Source: Hyposmocoma kahamanoa (taxonomy: Eukaryota > Arthropoda > Insecta > Lepidoptera > Cosmopterigidae). Taken from it: a stretch of 64,000 nucleotides of DNA. Shown here piece after piece: positions 1 through 10,039 of the stretch; positions within the stretch are counted from its first letter, which is position 1; every line of letters begins with the position of its first letter. The notes beneath the pieces are model-generated. The model made no database searches and had not been told where the DNA came from. It saw nothing but the letters and a program-made list of their open reading frames with translations. A program made the position numbers and the translations under genes. Location: positions 15,222,779 through 15,286,778 of the forward strand of contig NW_020654810.1 of NCBI RefSeq assembly GCF_003589595.1, given 5' to 3'.

Positions 1-1784
1 CGCGGAGACGAAGGTGCAGTATATTGTTTCCAACTTGTTTCTATGATAAACGACATGAAAATACTAAAAACAAAGAACAAAAGATGTGATATAAAAATAT
101 CGATACATCGTTATTTTGTCTATGTTTTGGTTACTTGAGTCAACGGAAAATAATTATTGCTATGATATTTCATATGACATTTCTTAGTGTAGGTCAATGG
201 TGTAGGATATTCATTATTTATCAAGAACAAAAGAATCATAATTGAGCTCGTAATATTTATAATTATCATTAGAATCAAAGGATATAAACTATAATAGTAA
301 AAAGTCCGAAACGTTGATTTGTTTCAAACACAGATAAACCTACGAGGTTTTAGATCCTAAACAATACTTGCATTACCATTATACCTATTAGTGTTCACGT
401 AAATTATTTATCAGTTGGCTTTTAAAATTTTGTCACATAACCAACGTATGGACATCTTATGTTTTACAATAGTAGTCTGTTGAAAACTAATTTACTTAGT
501 GGTAATATATTTTATACTAAAATATAATATCAATAGACCTCACCTCAGTATATACTTACCGCTGCTGTACCCAGGTTTTCTCTAATACTCTTATTACTTA
601 GAGCTCAATGTCTGTACCAATACACAGGTTCAATTAAAATATTCTGAAACCTAAAAGAATTAAACTTTGTAAGTAATAGATAACAGTAGTGTTACAACAC
701 TAGGTACACTACGTACACTACTACACGTTATATGGCGTAGTAAATAGGTCGTTTTTGTAGTTTTTATGTTTTTGGAACTAATACGCATAGCAAAAAATGG
801 ATTCTTTACAGCTGTTTATTCTTTTAAATTGGTTTGTTTTCTTTTGAGAATTACTACGTAATGTTTATTCACAAAACCCTTAGTACAAATTGTAAGCGTA
901 ATGCCTACGCATGTGGTTGGTTTCTAAATAAAGAAATATTCTATTTAGAAACTTTTGTTTTTAGTGTAGGTGGAACAGAAACTAATCTATTCTTAGCTTA
1001 GCACATGTTACCAATTTGTCTGCTTTAGACTTACGTATGTGAAAAAATATGAGTGGTTTTTACTGTCACCTTCATTCGCTGTCTCCAATCTTTGCCACGG
1101 CCAGGGATGAGCAGTGGGTTGAAGCATAACAACCCGCCCGGGTTTTAACCGGGTTATTACCCAAATCGTTGGGTTTTAACCCATTTCTGCCCAAAATCGT
1201 AGGTGGAAACGGCGAATACGGAATTTGGTATAATCCCATACTTACTACAAATTTCGACGTAAAACATTTTTTTTTAGACGAAAAAAAGTAACTCCAAACT
1301 CCATACAATCCACCTTGCAATCCTGTGGATTCCCACTACTAAGGATACATGCTTTACGATTATATTCTTATAAAAATCGATTCAAGTGCATTAGATCTAA
1401 AGATTTTTTGTATCGATTTATTTCAATGCGATTTTCAAGCGAATCGATTTAATAGAATGGCAAATCGAATCATCTAAATCAGTAAACAATAAACATTTTG
1501 TAATAATCTCATTAAATTTGAACAAAACTCGATTAACAACAAATATTTAGATGTAAATAGTTTTGTCTCCGATTTCGGGCATTAATGGATTTTAACCCAT
1601 TTAGATCCGGCGTTACCAAAGCGCCGGGCTAAAACCCAGGCACTTGCCCATCTTTGGTTACGGCGTGTTGTTAGAGACTTAAGAAAATAGTTACTCACCA
1701 TTTCTTAGATTCGTATTACTCTAGCAATATAATGTAAATTACTTGTATATAATCAGGCTAAGAGCAAGTTGTGTGAAATTTCAG
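1..1784. other. Troponin C upstream intron (partial)
   Basis: AT-rich sequence before the first visible TnC exon, which should be intronic. It holds the hAT-like element at 1102-1656. No convincing upstream TnC exon was found. The first 13 bases followed by GTGCAG resemble an exon end but do not align with EF-hand II. Confidence 0.6.
1102..1656. mobile_element. Non-autonomous hAT-like DNA transposon
   Basis: The left end CAGGGATGAGCA and right end TGCCCATCTTTG form the imperfect terminal inverted repeat typical of hAT elements. Flanking 8-mers GCCACGGC (1094-1101) and GTTACGGC (1657-1664) match at 6 of 8 positions and fit an 8 bp target duplication. The subterminal parts are rich in GGGTTTTAACCC-like palindromic motifs. 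The 555 bp interior has no transposase. Confidence 0.7.
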
Positions 1785-3220
1785 AGTCTGGTCGTCTCGA
1801 GTTCCCTGAATTCGTGACGCTGGCCGCCAAGTTCATCGTAGAGGAGGATGCGGAAGCCATGCAAAAGGAACTTAGGGAAGCATTCAGATTGTATGACAAG
1901 GAAGGTAAGAAACGTTTTTTTAATTATGAGTACGTATAATTTTGATAAAATCTACATTCCCGTCAATCAACTTGAAATGAAACACTATTTAAACTTCGAA
2001 TTACTATTTGCTTTCTTTCAGTCTTTGGTATAAAAAAATCCTACTGTTGTAGATATTTATACTTAGTATACTAGTAGAGCTCTTTGTGAAAAAGTTCGTC
2101 CAGGGAAGTACTGCCACCTAACCTGTTTCTGCCGCCAAGCAGTAATGTGAGCATTACTGTGTTTCGATTTTGACTTGTTAACTTATGAGTCAGGGTGACA
2201 TAAGTATAATAACTCATATCTTTGCGATTTAAAGCTCTGAGTGGTACTTCAACTGTTATGAATAGGCGAGTCGCTTACCACCGGGAGCACGTTTTGTTCG
2301 TCCCATCACTTGGTGTCATCAAAAATATACGCTAATTTCTTCTAATTTTTGTAATTACAGGCAATGGTTACATTCCCACGTCGAGCTTGCGTGAAATCCT
2401 CCGCGAGTTGGATGAGCAGCTCACCGAAGAAGAGCTCGACGGCCTAATTCAGGAGATCGACACTGACGGCAGCGGTACCGTCGACTTTGATGGTAAATTT
2501 ACGTCCTCGGTCTAAACCATAATTCCACCCAAGTTCTAAGCTACTTGAACTCAGATGAGGATTACTTCATGAAACACGATAGAATCGTTTCTTCACAATT
2601 ATTCGTGCAAATGTTAATTTTGGCTATTATTTACTTCACAATACTTTATCGTATACCATTTCATATAATATAAATTGCCTCGTCGACTTTTTCTTATGAT
2701 AGAATAAGTGAGAATTTTACCTCCAACTCACCTGATGGAAAGTGACGATGAGGTCGACAATGTACGATGCTCACTTAAATAATGTCTACTGACTCTCGCC
2801 TTGAAAACTCTTGCCTTCTCAAAGCGTTCACGGAATATGTCATGGCACTCCACTAAAAGTGGCAGCACAACATTGAAGTGACACGAATACTTTACCAATT
2901 ACAAATGGAATAGTTAAGGAAGGCGTGAAGTTTATCATCAGGCGCAATCAAAAGGCGCAAAAAAAAGTTAACACTAATCCGCAACTTCCTAACTTTGATT
3001 TTGTTTACTATAGCTGTGTAGATTGAGGGTGACGGCAATGATTAAAGTAATTCTTGGCTGCAAAAATGTATTTAATTAGAATGCTATTTGGCAACGCCAC
3101 TCACACTCCTGACACATTTGCTATTTAGAGACAGTCAATGTTTTATACTGTCTATTAAACCCTCGCCTAATTAGGACAATGTTTATTGCAGAGTTCATGG
3201 AGATGATGACCGGAGAATAA
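1785..3220 (+). CDS. TpnC: Troponin C, C-terminal half (three exons; 5' exons outside window)
   Basis: Ca2+-binding subunit of the troponin complex on muscle thin filaments. Three exons are seen: 1785-1904, 2361-2492 and 3192-3220 (stop TAA 3218-3220), joined by GT/AG introns in a consistent phase and giving about 92 residues. The first exon finishes EF-hand II ([10 protein letters not shown]), carries the central helix with [19 protein letters not shown], and enters loop III. The second ends loop III and carries the canonical loop IV ([12 protein letters not shown]). The last adds EFMEMMTGE, the typical insect TnC terminus. Loop III ([12 protein letters not shown]) lacks the acidic residue at position 12, so it is probably a poor Ca2+ site, as is usual for insect TnC. 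The N-terminal half is not in the window. The acceptor at 1783-1784 (TTTCAG) puts a split codon at the start; a second AG two bases later is possible but less consistent with the EF-hand spacing. Calmodulin is excluded by the TnC-type helix and C-terminus. Confidence 0.93.
2072..2332 (+). repeat. Family A interspersed repeat, copy in TnC intron
   Basis: Starts at GTAGAGCTC, contains AGTAATGTGAGCATTACTG, and ends CATCACTTGGTGTCATC plus an A-run. It is diverged from the other copies, with a shortened middle. It lies in sense orientation between the first two visible TnC exons. Confidence 0.75.
2695..2830 (-). mobile_element. Jockey-like LINE 3' end in TnC intron
   Basis: The - strand reads ...[15 protein letters not shown]..., then SSLSIR, and matches the C-terminal coding end of the Jockey-like fragments at 29217-29640 and 37110-37470. 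Only the last roughly 130 bases are present, so it is a strongly 5'-truncated insertion in the last TnC intron. Confidence 0.65.
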
Positions 3221-3460
3221 ACATCTGTTTGTACTCTTCTACTAATTTTAAGGAATCTCTACTTTGGTACTTCAACCTTTCGAGTCTTGGAAACATTGGA
3301 CAATATGACTCTAACATTAAGACGAAATGAATCTATATCATTGATAAAACATAAGAGTATTATGTATGTATTGTACAAATAATATCGTTCTTGTTTAATT
3401 GATGTGTGTGATTGAGTAATGTTTATACTTTATTAATAAATCTTTTACTCTACTACTCGT
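3221..3460 (+). promoter_or_regulatory. Troponin C 3' UTR and poly(A) signal
   Basis: AATAAA lies at 3435-3440, about 215 bases after the stop codon, followed by a G/T-rich stretch (about 3458-3475) that fits a downstream cleavage element. The UTR between is AT-rich with no repeat seen. Confidence 0.6.
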
Positions 3461-3575
3461 AGTTGTTATTTGTGCCTATTTTGAACTTTTCCCAGAAATC
3501 GTGATTTCAGGTAGTGTTCTAGTAAGATTTGGGTCCGAGATAAAAATAATAATCACAAAGAATATCGTATTTTAA

Positions 3576-3640
3576 AAGCGGCCGCCAAATTGTCCTAGAT
3601 AATTTTGATGACATGAGATCCAGCAAAATTGGCCGCTAGC
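3576..3640. repeat. Small imperfect inverted repeat
   Basis: AGCGGCCGCCAAATT on the left is matched by the complement of AAATTGGCCGCT about 45 bases later. It is 130 bases past the TnC poly(A) signal. No element can be assigned. Confidence 0.35.
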
Positions 3641-4604
3641 CAGGGACAATTAATGGGTCTATTTGAGTTGCTCTCCTGTTTTCTTAATAAAAACACGTAA
3701 CAATTTAAATAAAACAACTGTAGCATATTTAATTTATTATATTATTTTGTTTGTGTAAGAGTTTTCACGTTCACAATAATAGTATCGCAAACTATCAATG
3801 TATGGGGCCAACGACCTTTCAAGGCATTAAGCGAAATGCAATTTACATTTTAATTTCATACAAATTTTAATTTTAACATGAAAGACCTACTTAAAAATTT
3901 AAACAGACATTTTAATATGGCAAACGCACCAATAGGTCCTTTATAACTAAAATCCATTAAATATTTGGTCAAAAGCTTGTAGGTATAAATTGTAAGAATC
4001 ATCAAAAACATCTCAATGTATTCAATGAAACTTTAAAAATTAAATATTTCTGAGAATCTACATAAGTACTATTTAATAAAGTAGGTACACAAAAAAGGAG
4101 ATCACTCATATTTGGCCGGGAAGAAAATCAATAAATATTTAAGAGCTCATCACTTTTTTTTGTATTACTAATTTTGGTCTGTTATTTTGAATAATGCAAA
4201 CGCATTGACGACGAGAAATCCCAAGCATGGACAAATTTATAGATATAATCAATCAATTTGAAAATTTGCTTGTAAATAATCAAATTGAACAATAATGGTT
4301 GAAAGAAAACCGCATTGACAGATTTACAAACACAAAGCAAGCTCGAAGTTACCATGGTGAACATGTTCTACACAATGGGACAATTACCACACATTTGGGA
4401 GGCGCATAAGAGAATTGCGGGGTGGGGATCTTTGCGTACCTATGGCGAATCCAATCCTACCACATCACGGGGTCTACTCTCGTGTTTTCCATCTGAAGCA
4501 ATTACTGTAAATAATAATAACATTCATATCAGATTATAACGTAAGGTAAAAATTAATTACAAATCTTTTGTTTTTTTGTTCAACATCTTTGCTAAACTAT
4601 GTTT

Positions 4605-4860
4605 AAGGAAGAGCGGGACCTCCCGACACAAGTATTCAATTACTTAATAGGATGGTTTCAACCTCTGTTTTGTTATGCAGATTGTACTTCAATAAACACT
4701 TTTTGATTGTTTTTTTAATACTCGACCAAATTAAGAGATAATGTTAAGTATGAAACTTCATTCGCATCATGCGTTTTTTAATTTGATCGAATACTACTTA
4801 TTTGACAGTACCTAATTGTTTCGGACGGATGTCGGGCGGAGAGCGAGAGCACAAGGCCAG
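4605..4860. repeat. Foldback MITE-like fragment (relative of 46343-46494)
   Basis: The right arm, TACTTATTTGACAG then TTGTTTCGGACGGATGTCGG, matches the right arm of the element at 46343-46494. AATACTCGACCAAATTAA at 4718 pairs with TTAATTTGATCGAATACT at 4777. The left outer arm is eroded. Confidence 0.45.
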
Positions 4861-7513
4861 GGCCAAAACCTACAATCTATTTGGAGATGAACCACTACTA
4901 GTGCATATCGCATCATTAGGAAAAGGGCAGTAAGGTATAGCTCCTACTTTATGTGTGCACATATATAACAGAACCCTTTCATGGACAGTATTAAATAATA
5001 CAGCACATAAAAATGTTAGTACTTTCTGGTAGTCGTTATATTGATTCAATATCAAATTTGTTCAATATATGTAAATCATTGAATTTTGTCGATACGTTGT
5101 TGATGCTTCTCTAGGAAGAAACAGTAGGCGGCAACTACATAGAAAGCACTTGGGCATCACACTGTAAAGCCCGTAGTTGGTTTATTGAGATCCATATAGT
5201 AGTAGTAACGGAGTACCCCGTTCTATCATCATATTCTAAGTGATTGTGTTAATAGATTTGTAATCAATATAGTAATATAATAGCAACAGTAGAAAATGTT
5301 CTATAAAACAATAAACTTCATTACATTACATTCATTTCGTTTTACGGGCCTATGAAAATTTTTTATAATATTGAATATTTTTCTATTGCAAAGTAGTCGC
5401 TTTTCGAACTTAAAAACATCTAATGTAATTGTAATAGCTCAAACTGTCCTACTCAATGAACCAATAGTTTTTTTCGTCGGCCTGTATTTTTATTAACTTT
5501 TGTTTCGACCCGATTTTCTATAAATTGACTGATCTCCTTTTAGTCAATAATTTAAAAGCCTACTTAAACGTAGACTCAGCTTAGTACAAAATAAGTAAGT
5601 AAATTAAAAGGGAACTTAATAAGTTGTATTCAGACAAGAATAAGTATACAATTTGTAATTACTTACACAGACTGTGTAAAAGTAGTTAATTAAAAATAAG
5701 TTATAGAAACGAGACTAAACAAACTTATATGTACAAAACTAATTCTAGAAAGAATTTATACAAAAACAAACGAACAAATAAGCATATCAAAAAGAGAGAC
5801 GTAAAATTTACATGAAACGTTTGTACAGCATTTGTCTTTGATCAACGTAGCTTTGAAACTTTTTACACTGATCATCAAAATTAGTGAAGTCTACACCGGG
5901 TCAGAAACTTGACCTTTCTATGAACAAATACAGGACTTTACAAAACTCTCTTGAGGACACTTATTTTTAAAAAGACAAGTACAATAAGTACTGACAAAGA
6001 ATTGTATTATTCTCCATTATTTACTTTCTTTATTTGTATTTGTATATGATTGATTTATTTTCTTTTCCACTTAATTTCCCTGTATTTATAAATTCCCGTC
6101 CCCTATATATCAAAAGTTATAAAAGGAAAACACTTCCTAAAAAAACACAAAGTGGAAGAACCATAAAGTGGTAGAACCTAAGTCATATTAACATTATGTT
6201 GTCAAATCCTTCTGTAATGGCACTATATATTTTCCTTAAGCCAAGAGAAAACATTCCCGACTGGGCAGGGAGAATTATCTAATCTTCTTTTTAACTTAAG
6301 AGTCAAAAATAGAATTCATTGGTAACATATCTACAAACTAAGTTTTCCCTTGTCTTCGACCAAAACAATATTCCTATACAATAATATACTTATTACAAGC
6401 GATCAATGAATTATTTATCATATGTACATATCAAAAAATTATTTCAAATTATTTAGCTTCTTGGCTTCAGATAGAACTATCTAAGGTTTTGTAACTACCT
6501 AAAGGTGAGATCTCAATTTAAACTATTTTTTTATTAAAAGTCCGTATTTGGGCTGAAATATTCGTAGTCAAAGCTAATTATCACATTTTCTCAAAAAATT
6601 TAGCATAAAAATGTAATAAATTATTATATCTACAATAGCAAAAACAACATACTTTATTTTCAGCGATGACTATAGGAATGAATATTGTAAATGCTTATTT
6701 GTAACAATTTTACACAAGGTTATAATCTACAAATCTGTTATGATTAAGTGCACGCAGATAGCTTAATAATACGTTGTAATACAATAAGACACGAATCCAT
6801 CCATGAAGCCGTTTCACAAATACCTTTTTATACATAAAGTGAAACTGATAGCTATCCACGAGGCACCAGCGCGCTTATGATGCATTTCTAACTATTAAAA
6901 GGTAATAGGTATTATCAGGGCTCGGAAAACCGGTATCAATTTCTAAACAACATAAACTGGTTAATTTGTTTTCTCTCTTCAGTTGCATTTGGAATTTTTC
7001 TATTGTTGTTTGGTTGTTGAAAACTTAAAATAAACAGATTAAGTAGGTCGCTCATATCGTCAACATTTTTTGTATTGCGATCGTCTTCGTTGTATCATAT
7101 GACGGACATGACACACAAGGCAATCTGGCCTTGTACAACAGGTGCCACAGACGCAGTTGGCTATGACAGACATGACAGTCATGATGAACATGCCCGACAC
7201 GACGGACACACATGATGTATTTGGGAAGTTGGACAGCCATGACCAATAAGACATAACTGCATGTGGCCGATACGTCCAAGTCCGTAATGTTACTAATGCC
7301 TATAATTAATAGACACGTTCAAAATGTTACTAAGCAGTGATTTCGTAGTGGGGATAATGCTTGCCTGCTAAGTAAATGGCCCGTATACAGCACTGCCCTC
7401 TTGTCATAAATAGCGCATTGGCATTTGTTGGTAGGTCAATGCACCTAAAGTCTTTTTTGTTAGTATAAAACGTCAATCGCGCTGATGATGCTTAACACTA
7501 AAACCGAAACTAA

Positions 7514-7650
7514 ATAAGATATAATAGACCAATTAGAGGCTGTTGTAGGTCTCGCTTCGGTGATCCTAGATATGTTAATCAATCAAATTGAATAAAAATA
7601 TCGATTACGTTAGTTATGACAAGGGGGACAGATCAGTGGACGTATGTAGA
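7514..7650 (+). repeat. Family D repeat, copy 1
   Basis: Shares order and wording with 45258-45378: TAAATAAGA, a TTAGAGG...GTTGTAG run, TCTCG, AGATATGTT, TTAGTTAT, and GGGGGACAG versus GGAGGGCAG. Class unknown. Confidence 0.5.
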
Positions 7651-8543
7651 TTGATAAATCAATCTTAAACACTATACTCAAAGGAGTTCCATGCACACTA
7701 GTGGGCCTGTGTAGGTTAATAAACAAAGAATAAGCCCTCTCCTTAAAAGAGTCCAGCACATAACAGTATGCGTCAAATCATTGGTATGCGTATATAAATT
7801 GGTATAAGCAAAGACAGCAAATATAAGTTGGTTTCATATTACAGATAGCAAGGATGCTTTTTGTTTCAGAAATAAATGTATCTGTGTCAATAAACATTGT
7901 GTGAATTGTGGTTGAAAGGGTGTCCTTTCCCGTTCGGAAACCACTGTACAAAACAATTGCAATATTCGGTCTACTTGACCGATTGGTCATGATTCTTTAT
8001 TGATGAAGCAACTTTACCTACGCCTGGTGCCAAATGAATGATACGTTCCCAAAGTTAGGTTTCGACTATGGTCGGCGATCACCATTCAGGCAAAGCCTAA
8101 ATACTACCTTGAAATTTAAATTATATTTCAGCTTGATGTTTGGGATAGCCATGTTCAAAAGGCGTTCTGGGTAATTTTGTTATATTTGTGGATTGGTGTC
8201 CTACTCCATGTTGACTGTATTAAGCGCCTGGTTGCAGAGGGAGGCGTGGTTCAAAGCCAAATTCTTTGCAGACTGGTGTCAAGTAGTAGGTAGAGAAGTA
8301 ATAGTATAGCTACCTACAAAAGGTGTTCCTGCTCACCAAAAAACCCGGTATACTCCATTGTGCCGAATGGCGACCGGTTGCAAGATCGCAATGATCATTC
8401 CTGTGGTATTTGGGGCACCTCGCCCGCTCCAACCCAGACACCCATCTGTTTAGCAACACGCCCTTTTACCGTCTCGATCATCTACTTTCTCCCTGGCTAT
8501 TTGCTCTTTTTAATGGTGGCCGCGATCGTTTCAGTTAAACTAA

Positions 8544-8554
8544 TTTATTTTATT
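8544..8554 (-). promoter_or_regulatory. Candidate poly(A) signals for cv-2
   Basis: Two overlapping AATAAA hexamers on the - strand (TTTATT at 8544-8549 and 8549-8554), about 400 bases after the cv-2 stop. They are the nearest perfect hexamers seen; the variant AATATA at about 8675 is an alternative. Confidence 0.4.
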
Positions 8555-8953
8555 TGGTGTAGGTTAGTGCAGTTCACAACATTTGTTAGATTAACCGATA
8601 AATCAATAAACGATAAATTAACCAGTGATGACGAAAATAAACGGTTTTTTAAAGCGGTTCCAAACCCTGGGCATCATTTATATTACGCATATTTATCTAA
8701 CTATACATGTAAAGTATAAGTAGTTATTTGAATACTGTTTGTGTAGATAGATCTTCGTTCCTTGTAAAGTTTTCTCGTAGGTATATCTAACATACCGTGC
8801 AGTACTGCCCTCGTAATACTCTGGAAATAATAAAAATTCACATCAGCAACTAATCAACAAGATTTTTTAGAATCGAGAAAAAATATTAATGATTGTTACC
8901 TCACTTTGCCACTCCGGCAAATATGACTAGTAGATATGATGCCGACGTAATTT

Positions 8954-10039
8954 TCAGTGTAAGATCGGAGGTGGTGGCCGCGCTCGACCCCTGGGCTTCA
9001 TAGGAAGCGTGCTTAATGTTGGCAACGTATCCTGCTGCTTAATTGCTCGACCTTGACCTCTCCGCCCGCGGCCTAGCCAAGGTGGCAATCGGCCTTCGCA
9101 CCAAACACTCTCAGCCCAATTCGCCGGTTCTGCCCCAAGTCGCGTGCATTCCCTTGCATATGCTCTATACGCTGCACAGTGGCACCGAACACCTACACAG
9201 TTACAAGCATCCAAATAACAAGCCTCCCGATAATTATAAGGATTCATCCGGAGTCTACATTCTGCAAACGCTTCATTTCTGTCAAATCCTCGACAAAGTC
9301 TTCGAGCCTTCGTCATCTTGGTCTGCCTACAACGCGGGTTCATTGGTCGCTCTTGACGACGAGTGCAAGCACGTGTTCCACCCACGCGCCACGACATGCC
9401 AAATTTCCATGGATCACTCAACAATTTTCCATCTCGTGACTTCATATCATCTCTAGCAACAGAATTAAAATTACCGCATAATCCACACAGTTTTCCTTTA
9501 TATGCACTGGATACCGTCACTTCTAAAAAGCCGTCACCATCCCAAAGTATTTGTATGCCAATATCAGCTTTCAGCAAAACTGATCCATTGTTGCGAGCTA
9601 CTTCAGCGACACCGTTCATAACATACGGCAATGTTATTCTCTGTCCATTAGCTTTAATGCGCATCTTCTTGCCCATGTTGAATTTGGTGGCGCCAATGCG
9701 AAGCGTCGCTGTTCGTGTCCATGAAGAATGCGTTGTATTTCTTGCGTCATTTGATATTCTTATTGAAAATGTGTTGTTAACGCAATCCGAGACCAGTTGA
9801 TATTTGCACGATCCTTGAAAACTATAGAATTTTCCATCGAAAGTTTTGTAGTGGGGATCGCCAAAGACCGTACATATTCCGTCAATATCGATGCACTTTG
9901 GACAGCACTGGCCGGGCATTTGGCGCAAAACTTGATCCGAAGAGCAAGACATAGTAGGACAGCTTTCCATGGCGCAGCGTGGTTCACCTGCATGGCATTC
10001 ACAAGATTTACATGCGTCGAGTTGCCAGGTATCTCCGTC
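8954..10039 (-). CDS. cv-2: cv-2 terminal exon: VWC5, VWD, C8-like region, basic tail
   Basis: 362 codons including TGA at 8956-8954, after acceptor TGTTACAG. It opens DGDTWQLDACKSCEC (VWC5) and ends that domain at CCPKC. The VWD follows: GICTVFGDPHYKTFDGKFYS, then CGLCGNFN. The C8-like segment includes YREACYLDACNC and CHCAAYRAYARECT. The frame then runs into WLGRGRRGQGRAIKQQ and RGRARPPPPILH. The other two frames after the C8 region close quickly without a cysteine pattern, so a simple frameshift hiding a TIL domain is not supported. Confidence 0.92.
   Translation of the reverse strand, partial: DGDTWQLDACKSCECHAGEPRCAMESCPTMSCSSDQVLRQMPGQCCPKCIDIDGICTVFGDPHYKTFDGKFYSFQGSCKYQLVSDCVNNTFSIRISNDARNTTHSSWTRTATLRIGATKFNMGKKMRIKANGQRITLPYVMNGVAEVARNNGSVLLKADIGIQILWDGDGFLEVTVSSAYKGKLCGLCGNFNSVARDDMKSRDGKLLSDPWKFGMSWRVGGTRACTRRQERPMNPRCRQTKMTKARRLCRGFDRNEAFAECRLRMNPYNYREACYLDACNCVGVRCHCAAYRAYARECTRLGAEPANWAESVWCEGRLPPWLGRGRRGQGRAIKQQDTLPTLSTLPMKPRGRARPPPPILH

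Larger units (their letters stand above)
3461..8540. other. Intergenic region between the converging 3' ends of TnC and cv-2
   Basis: About 5 kb of AT-rich DNA. Open frames at 4315-4539, 7052-7279 and 8360-8719 show no recognisable domain. It contains the MITE-like piece at 4605-4860 and the repeat at 7514-7650. The rest (about 5000-7000) has nothing I can name. Confidence 0.6.

Noticed and set aside
1..13. Possible end of an upstream troponin C exon (CGCGGAGACGAAG followed by GTGCAG)
   Set aside because: Either splice phase gives residues that do not fit the 12-residue EF-hand II loop when joined to the exon at 1785; too short to judge.
8360..8719. 119-residue + strand frame with a hydrophobic segment
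   Set aside because: No splice context, no recognisable domain, low-complexity AT-rich second half; lies in the 3' flank of cv-2.
9043..9800. + strand open frames of 86-145 residues
   Set aside because: Shadows of the cv-2 VWD exon on the opposite strand.
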